Source: Paludibacteraceae bacterium (GTDB lineage: Bacteria; Bacteroidota; Bacteroidia; Bacteroidales; Paludibacteraceae). Taken from it: a DNA stretch of 31,456 bases. Positions 27,076 to 31,456 of this stretch are shown piece after piece. The notes under the pieces are model-generated. The model saw nothing but the letters and a program-made list of their open reading frames with translations, made no database searches and was not told the DNA's origin. The DNA lies in contig JAKSMY010000020.1 in assembly GCA_024400275.1 (NCBI GenBank), positions 1-31,456 of the forward strand, read 5' to 3'. The translations under genes were made by a program, and so were the position numbers. The stretch's first letter is position 1, and the number at the start of each line of letters is the position of its first letter.

Positions 27076-27103
27076 AACAAAGCCGCCTCTTGGCGGCTTT
27101 GTT
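27076..27103 (-). terminator. hairpin downstream of tRNA-Cys
   Basis: A 12-base-pair stem (27076-27087 with 27092-27103, GC-rich core GCCGCC/GGCGGC) with a TCTT loop, starting 4 bases after the tRNA 3' end on the minus strand and followed by TTTGTTGATT. A plausible intrinsic terminator for the tRNA. Confidence 0.75.
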
Positions 27104-27106
27104 CAG

Positions 27107-27177
27107 AGGTCGGTGGCGGATTCGAACCGCCGTCCCCGGTTTTGCAGACCGATCCCTAGCCACTCGGGCAACCGACC
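27107..27177 (-). tRNA. tRNA-Cys (GCA)
   Basis: Read on the minus strand: acceptor arm GGTCGGT pairing with ACCGACC, a D-arm with CCCGAGTGGCTAGGGA, anticodon loop CTGCAAA (anticodon GCA) closed by a 5-bp stem with one G-U pair, and T-arm GGCGGTTCGAATCCGCC. The discriminator is T (U73), typical of tRNA-Cys. CCA is not encoded. Confidence 0.95.
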
Positions 27178-27197
27178 GTTTTTCTTGAATGCGACTG

Positions 27198-27228
27198 CAA
27201 AAGTACTGCTTTTTTTTGGAATATGCAA
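27198..27228 (-). promoter_or_regulatory. Bacteroidetes promoter of tRNA-Cys
   Basis: Minus strand TTG (27228-27226), 20 bases, TACTTTTG (27205-27198), followed about 20 bases later by the tRNA 5' end. Confidence 0.82.
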
Positions 27229-27241
27229 ATATTTTTGCAAT

Positions 27242-27961
27242 TTATTTGTCTTTTTCGTCTTTTTCGGCTTCTTTTTGTGCTTGAATTTCTTGCTGATGGG
27301 CTTGCTGACGCGCCAAATCAACTTGCCGCAAGGCTGCGGCTTGCTCCGGCGGAAGCGGTTTGGTTGCCATCAACTCGTTATATATCAACAGCGTCGCCCA
27401 AGCGTCCGTGGACGCATAGCGTGCCTGCTCAGGCGTGAGGTGGGTGTTCTCCCAATTGGTCAGTTGCTGGGATTTGTTGATTTTTTTACCGAAACAGATG
27501 GCAAATATCTTTTGAAGCCCTAAATCCAAGATGCCGTACTGTCCGCAGATAGATTGCAAATCTACGCAATTGGCAGGCTTGAAATCACGCCTCCGCCTCA
27601 GTCCGTTCAAATCGTCTTTGAAAGCCAAACCTACTTTGCAAATCGTTCCGTCAGAAAAGATGTCACACAACTCTTGCGGCAAACCTACGTGTGTCAAACG
27701 GAAAAGATAGCAACGGTCTTTTGTGGCTATCTGCAACAGGGCGGTTGGGTAATGTACACCCCGTGTAAAACTCGGACGTGCCTCTGTATCAACGCCTAAA
27801 ACGTCCTGTTTGCGTAGGTAGGCTATGGCTTCCGGCACTTGCTCGGGACGGTCAACAATCACCACTTGACCTTCAAACCGTGCCACCGGCAACCATTGTA
27901 TCAAATCCTTGGATATTCTATGTATAAAAGAATTTTCTTTCACAAGAAAAGGACGCTGCAT
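27242..27961 (-). CDS. DEDDy 3'-5' exonuclease, RNase D-like
   Basis: 239 residues with a single DnaQ/RNase-D-like exonuclease domain: Exo I Asp58 and Glu60 in GVDTEARPSF, Exo II Asp116/117 in GLAFKDDLNGL, Exo III Tyr182 and Asp186 in YASTDAWATLLIY. No HRDC domain follows, only a charged Gln/Glu/Lys-rich tail (QQAHQQEIQAQKEAEKDEKDK), so it is smaller than classical RNase D. The substrate could be RNA (tRNA trimming) or DNA. It starts 6 bases after the nitroreductase gene, so the two are probably cotranscribed, and ends just before the tRNA-Cys promoter. Confidence 0.88.
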   Translation of the reverse strand: MQRPFLVKENSFIHRISKDLIQWLPVARFEGQVVIVDRPEQVPEAIAYLRKQDVLGVDTEARPSFTRGVHYPTALLQIATKDRCYLFRLTHVGLPQELCDIFSDGTICKVGLAFKDDLNGLRRRRDFKPANCVDLQSICGQYGILDLGLQKIFAICFGKKINKSQQLTNWENTHLTPEQARYASTDAWATLLIYNELMATKPLPPEQAAALRQVDLARQQAHQQEIQAQKEAEKDEKDK

Positions 27962-27967
27962 AGCGTC

Positions 27968-28573
27968 TTACCAGCGGTTGTAGTGGATATTGTCGGTCTT
28001 CCATTTGTCTTTCACCTCGGGTTGTTCGGCAGGAACGCCAACCGGCACGATACACATGGGAATGATATGTTCGGGCAGCCCTAACAGTTGTTGTGCTGCT
28101 GTAGCACGTTCCATATTGGGGTGCAAGCCCGTCCACACGGCCCCCAATCCCATGGCGTGGGCAGCCAATAAGATATTCTCGGTGGCAGCGCTCACGTCGT
28201 TAATCCAGAACCCTTCGCTGCCTTCGATGGCTTTGGTCAGGTCTCCGCAAGGAATGATGGCGCAAGCAGGGTGCTGGTCGCAGCGGCTATAGGGGAAAGC
28301 CTGACCTAACTGGGCTAACAGGCTGTCTTCTGTTATCACGATAAAAGCCCAAGGCTGGTGGTTAAGAGCACTCGGGGCGGACATGGCACATTGCAGTAAT
28401 GTTTGGATCTGTTCGTCAGAAATCTTTTCTCCGGTAAACTGCCGCACGGATACGCGGGTGCGGATGTTTTCGATAACGTTGTCTTGTTTCATTGTTGTGG
28501 AATTAGTTGTTTCCTGTTTTTGGCACGCCATCAGAACTGTTCCGACGAGTGCGAATAAAAAGATTTTTTTCAT
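27968..28573 (-). CDS. nitroreductase-family lipoprotein
   Basis: FMN-dependent nitroreductase fold with the N-terminal motif RTRVSVRQFTGEKIS, then SAPSALNHQPWAFIVI, NILLAAHAMGLGAVWTG and the ending GVPAEQPEVKDKW. The ATG at 28573 gives a lipoprotein signal peptide KKIFLFALVGTVLMAC with lipobox LMAC, so the enzyme is probably anchored on a membrane outside the cytoplasm. An internal start (MKQDNVIENI) would give a cytosolic form. The upstream start at 28633 is rejected because the promoter lies at 28603-28633. About 201 residues. Confidence 0.85.
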   Translation of the reverse strand: MKKIFLFALVGTVLMACQKQETTNSTTMKQDNVIENIRTRVSVRQFTGEKISDEQIQTLLQCAMSAPSALNHQPWAFIVITEDSLLAQLGQAFPYSRCDQHPACAIIPCGDLTKAIEGSEGFWINDVSAATENILLAAHAMGLGAVWTGLHPNMERATAAQQLLGLPEHIIPMCIVPVGVPAEQPEVKDKWKTDNIHYNRW

Positions 28574-28602
28574 TTGTTTATGACACTTTGAAAAACTGGC
28601 TG

Positions 28603-28633
28603 CAAAGGTACAAAGAAATTTTGATATACGCAA
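28603..28633 (-). promoter_or_regulatory. Bacteroidetes promoter of the nitroreductase-exonuclease unit
   Basis: Minus strand TTG (28633-28631), 20 bases, TACCTTTG (28610-28603). The -33 element is only 13 bases from the stop of the upstream gene, so the accessory block and this unit are transcriptionally separate. Confidence 0.83.
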
Positions 28634-28646
28634 ATTTTTTTAACAA

Positions 28647-29486
28647 CTACTTCACATACACCGTCCGGTGATACGCCTCTAACATCCTAAACAACGGCAG
28701 AGACTCCAACCATGCCGTAAAGTCCTTTTTGTTCTGCTCCGGAACGTAAAAGATGATCTTCTGCTCCGTCACTTCAAACTGCTGCACTACATGGAATAAG
28801 CGCACAATCAAACGCTCCTCTATCTGCTCCAAAAAAGTCTTCATTACGGCTCTCTCCAAGTCGCTCAGTGAGGGCTTTTTTGTACCCCTTCGGCGCACAT
28901 AGCGCGTCATCCAAAAGCGCATCAAGTCCAACTTGTTGCCGCCGTTTGGCCAACCGTGCGCGTTGTAGTGCAGGTAAAAATCATCTACAAACTCCTTCGG
29001 TCGCATATAGCCAAACTCTGTCACGATTATTTTGTAATAACCTGTGTTGGCAGGAACTTTCGCCCTATCTGCCGGAATTAACGTGTTCATATCAAATAAA
29101 TTATTTATAACTTCTTCTATCGGCGAAGCCGTTGGGGGAATCCTCACGCGCGCGTTTTCCCCACTAACTTCGTTATTTTCTTTTATATTTTCTTTTTTGC
29201 TTCTTTTTTCTTTTGAAAAATGTTCATTTTGAACGTTTAAGTGTTCATTTTGAACGTTTAAGTGTTCATTTTGAACACAGGTATATCCATATTCAGTGAG
29301 TTGCACATATCCCTTTGCTATTAGAGAATCAAGTTTGCGTTTGGCTGTTAATCTTCCTCCGCAACGGCTTTTTTTGGCAAGGTCTGTCATTGTACCCTGC
29401 CAAGGCTTATTACGGCACAAATAGCGGAGGGTGGAATATACCAACATTTCCAACCCTTCCACATCTATTTGCTCTGCCTCTTCCAT
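28647..29486 (-). CDS. replication-initiator-like winged-helix protein (phage O/DnaD type)
   Basis: 279 residues. Residues 1-70 look like a winged helix (LVYSTLRYLCRNKPWQGT, LAKKSRCGGRLTAKRKLDSL, KGYVQLTEYGYTC). Residues 71-89 are a heptapeptide repeat VQNEHLN-VQNEHLN-VQNEH, and 90-110 a Lys/Glu linker. The C-terminal half contains EFVDDFYLHYNAHGWPNG and a WMTRYVRRR motif, resembling the DnaD-like domain of Bacteroides phage replication proteins. I choose the ATG at 29486, just after the stop of a 32-codon ORF; 29504 is an alternative. Function as an initiator is inferred from architecture, not from a recognised orthologue. No helicase loader is visible nearby. Confidence 0.6.
   Translation of the reverse strand: MEEAEQIDVEGLEMLVYSTLRYLCRNKPWQGTMTDLAKKSRCGGRLTAKRKLDSLIAKGYVQLTEYGYTCVQNEHLNVQNEHLNVQNEHFSKEKRSKKENIKENNEVSGENARVRIPPTASPIEEVINNLFDMNTLIPADRAKVPANTGYYKIIVTEFGYMRPKEFVDDFYLHYNAHGWPNGGNKLDLMRFWMTRYVRRRGTKKPSLSDLERAVMKTFLEQIEERLIVRLFHVVQQFEVTEQKIIFYVPEQNKKDFTAWLESLPLFRMLEAYHRTVYVK
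29170..29277. repeat. iteron-like palindromic direct repeats plus AT-rich tract inside the initiator gene
   Basis: Three 21-base-spaced copies begin at 29221, 29242 and 29263 (two full, one partial). Each holds the palindrome GTTCA-TTT-TGAAC; in the third it extends to TGTTCA-TTT-TGAACA. On the left (29170-29220) lies a tract almost wholly T/C on the plus strand and strongly AT-rich. Direct repeats next to an AT-rich, strand-biased segment are the layout of an iteron origin. Confidence 0.75.
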
Positions 29487-29487
29487 C

Positions 29488-29586
29488 TCAATCCTCAAAA
29501 ACATCTTCCTCGTCCTCCTCGTCTCTCGGTTCGGGCGGTAGTTCGGGACTGCCTATGAAATTTATTCCGCTATAGTAATCTATCAT
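29488..29586 (-). CDS. 32-residue acidic small protein, unknown
   Basis: ATG at 29586 to TGA at 29488, ending one base before the chosen start of the initiator gene. The peptide starts MIDYYSGINFIGSPELPP and then turns strongly acidic (EPRDEEDEEDVFED). Its start context (TATAATC heptads, then CAATTATG) is the same as that of the 127-residue gene upstream. An acidic C-terminus ending in Phe recalls SSB-like tails, but that is only a resemblance. It may be a real small protein or a translation-coupling leader. Confidence 0.5.
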   Translation of the reverse strand: MIDYYSGINFIGSPELPPEPRDEEDEEDVFED

Positions 29587-29690
29587 AATTGTCTGATTAT
29601 AGATTATAGACCGTTCGCTGCGCTCACTGTTGGAGTATAGACTGTCCTTATTCCATATTCCATCAGCCGAAGGCGGTCCTTATTCAAAAT
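29584..29690. repeat. intergenic repeat, copy 1
   Basis: Near-identical to the copy at 30061-30179. It begins at the start codon of the small ORF, continues through two GATTATA heptads, GACCGTTCGCTGCGCTCACTG, CTGTCCTTATTCCATATTCC and GGCGGTCCTTATTCAAAAT, and ends inside the last codons of the 127-residue gene. The left GACCGTTCGCTG and the right-hand CAGC...GGTC are imperfectly complementary, so the element could fold into a long stem-loop. Confidence 0.85.
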
Positions 29691-30063
29691 TCTCCATCCT
29701 CCTCTCCCAATTGGATGCACCGAACAACTCGTCATACAGCGCATTAGCCTTTGCAACTCCATTTTGGACTATATTAAGATAATGGTCTAAGAATTGCACT
29801 ATACGTCGCATCGTCTTATATTTGAGACTGCTATAATGACTACTCTTCTTGACATATTCCGTAATATCTATCTGCTTATTGTAATACGATGCTTGCAGCT
29901 TTCCAAGTTTGAGCTTATAATTATGCCAGTTCAGATAGTCGTACGTCAAACTAAGTGTATCGCTGTCACTAAACTGATACGTGCTGAAACGAAGAAAAGC
30001 ATCACCTGTTATTCTGCATAATTCGGGATCTTTCCTAAATTCTATAAAGTCTTCTGTTGTCAT
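29680..30063 (-). CDS. hypothetical protein, 127 residues
   Basis: Begins MTTEDFIEFRKDPELCR; largely helical, basic and aromatic in the centre (YDYLNWHNYKLKLGKL, SSLKYKTMRRIVQFLDHYL) and ending NWERRMENFE. No signal peptide or membrane segment, and I recognise no family. Both ends are embedded in the two copies of the intergenic repeat: its start codon lies in copy 2 and its stop in copy 1. Probably cotranscribed with the initiator-like gene. Confidence 0.6.
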   Translation of the reverse strand: MTTEDFIEFRKDPELCRITGDAFLRFSTYQFSDSDTLSLTYDYLNWHNYKLKLGKLQASYYNKQIDITEYVKKSSHYSSLKYKTMRRIVQFLDHYLNIVQNGVAKANALYDELFGASNWERRMENFE

Positions 30064-30179
30064 AATTGTTTGATTATAGATTATAGACCGTTCGCTGCGC
30101 TCACTGTTGGAATATAGAGTTTGGACTGTCCTTATTCCATATTCCTTACTCCATCAGCGAAGCGGTCCTTATTCAAAAT
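30061..30179. repeat. intergenic repeat, copy 2
   Basis: Same element as copy 1, a little longer because of two short insertions (around AGAGTTTGG and TTCCTTACTCC). Its arms GACCGTTCGCTG (30086-30097) and CAGCGAAGCGGTC (30155-30167) are complementary apart from one bulge. The right end includes the TTTGAATAA ending of an open frame. Confidence 0.85.
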
Positions 30180-30261
30180 CCTCCTCCCCCTCATCGAGGG
30201 GGTCGGGGGGGTGTCCTATGTTAAGCAAGGGTGAACGAAGGGTGAACGAAGAGTTAAGCAA
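30169..30261 (-). other. degenerate acidic ORF related to the 32-residue peptide
   Basis: An open frame ending at TAA 30171-30169 encodes LLNIGHPPDPLDEGEEDFE, resembling the end of the 32-residue peptide (INFIGSPELPP...DEED-VFED). There is no ATG; the only canonical start is TTG at 30261. It contains internal direct repeats (CTTCGTTCACC twice; TTGCTTAAC twice). It may be a decayed copy or an accidental frame in a repeat. Confidence 0.3.
30186..30202. terminator. GC-rich hairpin, possible terminator
   Basis: CCCCCTC-ATC-GAGGGGG is a perfect 7-bp stem with a 3-base loop, about 85 bases downstream of the 91-residue gene on the minus strand. No U-tract follows on either strand, so termination would be weak. 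Confidence 0.35.
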
Positions 30262-30284
30262 CCCCTGTTCACCCTTTTTTAACG

Positions 30285-30560
30285 CTATACCTTATACAAT
30301 AAAAGTTGCTTCTCGTACTCCTCTATTTGTTCTTTGGTACAATCCTTGTAAATCATACGTTTGACCTTGTTTAGTTGGGCTTCGGCTAATACAGCCTCTG
30401 CAATAAACAAATCAAATAGCTTGGAATCTACTCCCTTACGTGCCATCACACTGAATACACAAGGGTTAGATGTCTTTCGTAATACACAAGGCGCGTCTAT
30501 CGCCTTCCAATGTTTTTTTGTCTCCTCTGCTTTAGAGGGTTCTGTAAATGTAATTTGCAT
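30285..30560 (-). CDS. hypothetical protein, 91 residues
   Basis: Starts MQITFTEPSKAEETKKHW and ends EQIEEYEKQLLLYKV. The centre reads CVLRKTSNPCVFSVMARKGV, then a helix FDLFIAEAVLAEAQLNKVKRMIY. Soluble, no signal peptide. The spacing and charged helices resemble small accessory proteins of phages or plasmids, but I cannot name a family. The ATG at 30560 is preceded by four 7-base repeats. It is likely transcribed from the promoter near 30680. Confidence 0.6.
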   Translation of the reverse strand: MQITFTEPSKAEETKKHWKAIDAPCVLRKTSNPCVFSVMARKGVDSKLFDLFIAEAVLAEAQLNKVKRMIYKDCTKEQIEEYEKQLLLYKV

Positions 30561-30562
30561 AT

Positions 30563-30590
30563 CTCTTAATCCTTAATTCATAATTCTTAA
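30563..30590. repeat. degenerate 7-base repeat ahead of the 91-residue gene
   Basis: Plus-strand units CTCTTAA, TCCTTAA, TTCATAA, TTCTTAA, ending 2 bases before the start codon on the minus strand. Confidence 0.75.
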
Positions 30591-30598
30591 AACCCCAC

Positions 30599-30643
30599 TT
30601 ATTCGGCACTACTCCACGGGGGCATATAAAGCAGCACCGCCAT
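30599..30643 (-). CDS. possible 14-residue leader peptide
   Basis: ATG at 30643 to TAA at 30599 encodes MAVLLYMPPWSSAE. It is the first ATG-initiated frame after the predicted promoter at 30679-30686. There is no independent support, and it may be chance. Confidence 0.2.
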   Translation of the reverse strand: MAVLLYMPPWSSAE

Positions 30644-30678
30644 CGCAATTTGTTCTTTTCCGAACGCGATAGCGACTG

Positions 30679-30686
30679 CAAAAGTA
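30679..30686 (-). promoter_or_regulatory. probable promoter (-7 element) of the accessory minus-strand genes
   Basis: TACTTTTG on the minus strand, followed by CAGTCGC, identical to the tRNA-Cys promoter over 15 bases (TACTTTTGCAGTCGC). No TTG lies at the usual 20-base distance, so the -33 part is weak. Confidence 0.55.
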
Positions 30687-30754
30687 CAGCAAAAAAAGTT
30701 GAAAGAGGGAACAAAATGTCCCGTCTTTTTAAAAAATTTTTTTATAGGGAACGC

Positions 30755-30795
30755 AAAAACTACCAATTAGGGACAGACCCTTTTTGGTAGTTTTT
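30755..30795. repeat. 41-base hairpin repeat, copy 1
   Basis: AAAAACTACCAA pairs with TTGGTAGTTTTT; inside, after a symmetric TT/TT internal loop, AGGG pairs with CCCT around loop ACAGA. Identical to 31405-31445. It lies in the divergent intergenic region, where no plus-strand gene ends, so a simple terminator role does not fit. The surrounding stretch 30687-30847 otherwise holds only A/T-rich runs. Confidence 0.9.
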
Positions 30796-30847
30796 TAGTT
30801 TTTACAGCACAAAGTTAATTCAAAATTAATCTAAAACTCAAAAAAAA

Positions 30848-30878
30848 TTGCGTATGTCATTTTTTTTTCGTACCTTTG
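30848..30878 (+). promoter_or_regulatory. Bacteroidetes promoter of tRNA-Ala
   Basis: TTG at 30848-30850, 20-base spacer, TACCTTTG at 30871-30878, then 16 bases to the tRNA 5' end. The lipoprotein gene may be read through from it. Confidence 0.85.
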
Positions 30879-30894
30879 CAGCGAAAAGATATAA

Positions 30895-30967
30895 GGGGTA
30901 TTAGCTCATCTGGTAGAGCGTAACGTTCGCAATGTTAAGGTAAGGGGTTCGAGTCCCCTATGCTCCA
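30895..30967 (+). tRNA. tRNA-Ala (CGC)
   Basis: Acceptor GGGGTAT pairs with ATGCTCC, giving the alanine identity pair G3-U70 and discriminator A73. D-arm GCTCATCTGGTAGAGC, anticodon stem TAACG/TGTTA (with one G-U pair), loop TTCGCAA with anticodon CGC reading GCG, T-arm AGGGGTTCGAGTCCCCT. CCA is not encoded. Confidence 0.93.
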
Positions 30968-30992
30968 CAAAAAATATTAAATTTAATATAAG

Positions 30993-31382
30993 ATGAAGAA
31001 AACTTTTTTTTCAATTTTGACTTTCGTTCTGCTTTTATTTCTTGCAGTTATTTTGCCATCGTGCAAGGACAAAGGAGAGGAAACCTACACCGTTTGGACT
31101 GAAACCGAAACTTATTCGGAGTTTCAGAGTATTTTTCAAACCACTCTCAATGATGGTTATTATGTGCGAGTTGAGCTAACAAGAGAACAATGGGAGTTAA
31201 TTGGACCGAATCTTGGAAGTGATGGTCGCCACAAATGGGATGAAGCCACAATAAAGAAGTGGCTTATCAGTAATGGCTTTGGAGAATCAGAGGCAAACAA
31301 AGAGTCGTCTTGGTTCGCTCTTATCGACCATGGTTTTCTTGCAACTCGCAATGGGAACTTGGTTTATCTAATACTCAAGTAA
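30993..31382 (+). CDS. small lipoprotein of unknown function
   Basis: 129 residues with a lipoprotein signal peptide (KKTFFSILTFVLLLFLAVILPSC, lipobox LPSC, Cys24), then KDKGEETYTVWTETETYSEF and a compact soluble domain with GFGESEANKESSWFALIDHGFLATR and the ending NLVYLILK. Probably exported and membrane anchored. I do not recognise the family. It begins 25 bases after tRNA-Ala with no promoter of its own that I can see, and is closed by the second 41-base hairpin. Confidence 0.75.
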   Translation: MKKTFFSILTFVLLLFLAVILPSCKDKGEETYTVWTETETYSEFQSIFQTTLNDGYYVRVELTREQWELIGPNLGSDGRHKWDEATIKKWLISNGFGESEANKESSWFALIDHGFLATRNGNLVYLILK

Positions 31383-31404
31383 TAAGCACGCAAATATATT
31401 ACCG

Positions 31405-31445
31405 AAAAACTACCAATTAGGGACAGACCCTTTTTGGTAGTTTTT
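31405..31445 (+). terminator. 41-base hairpin repeat, copy 2, probable terminator of the lipoprotein gene
   Basis: Identical in all 41 bases to copy 1 at 30755-30795 and in the same orientation. Here a 12-bp outer stem ending in a T-run sits 22 bases after the stop codon, a good intrinsic-terminator position. The window ends just beyond it. Confidence 0.75.
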
Positions 31446-31456
31446 AGTTTTTTGAC

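Noticed and set aside
28930..29110. Accessory block as a full prophage
   Set aside because: No structural, lysis, integrase or repressor gene is present in the window; only an initiator-like gene and unknowns.
28647..29504. Reading the VQNEHLN repeat as a CRISPR-like array
   Set aside because: Only three copies, 21-base period with no unique spacers, and the unit is in frame within a gene.
30532..30714. 60-residue minus-strand frame over the accessory promoter
   Set aside because: It spans the -7 element and the 91-residue gene's start and heptads; the sequence looks like translated noise.
30701..30727. GGGAACAAAATGTCCC followed by CTTTTT as a terminator
   Set aside because: The stem needs a bulge and no transcript is expected to end there; it probably only reflects the AT-rich divergent region.
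30895..31445. tRNA-Ala as an integration (att) site for a mobile element
   Set aside because: The 41-base flanking repeats do not overlap the tRNA 3' end and no integrase is visible in the window.

Overview
The window looks like a chromosome segment from a member of the Bacteroidales (Bacteroidetes). The basis is a recurring promoter of the Bacteroidetes type (TTG, exactly 20 bases, then TAnnTTTG) found in front of eight transcription units, an almost complete absence of Shine-Dalgarno sequences, a type IX secretion sorting tail on the first (partial) gene, and proteins that read like Bacteroides housekeeping orthologues (Tdk, TopA, SufB, FloA/NfeD, the DoxX/DUF1599 pair). Genus cannot be decided from sequence alone.

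Positions 1-4272: end of a secreted protein, an outer-membrane barrel, then a minus-strand block of a helix-hairpin-helix protein, XseA and Rpe, and an orphan OmpR-type response regulator. Positions 4355-6960: plus-strand asparaginase and PepD, closed by a strong bidirectional hairpin. Positions 6960-11917: minus-strand operon topA-panD-tgt-lptF. Positions 11932-16498: plus-strand run nfeD-floA-nitrilase-recJ-tdk. Positions 16495-25476: long minus-strand operon kdtA-hisS-DUF1599-DoxX-tpiA-gamma-carbonic-anhydrase-pyrH-frr-Omp85-rsgA, densely packed and often overlapping. Positions 25529-28633: solitary sufB, tRNA-Cys, a DEDDy exonuclease and a nitroreductase lipoprotein.

Positions 28647-31456 differ in character: short unknown minus-strand genes, a replication-initiator-like protein with iteron-like repeats inside its own gene, two copies of an intergenic repeat, tiny acidic ORFs, then tRNA-Ala(CGC) and a small lipoprotein flanked by two identical 41-base hairpins. 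This looks like accessory DNA, possibly a prophage or plasmid remnant, but no integrase or structural gene is visible.

Two signals deserve most attention. First, many start codons here are immediately preceded by degenerate 7- or 8-base tandem repeats whose unit differs from gene to gene; this pattern is not explained by any feature class I know. Second, the initiator-like gene near 29.2 kb has the same layout as lambda O: DNA-binding domain, then palindromic direct repeats, then an AT-rich strand-asymmetric tract, all inside the coding sequence.
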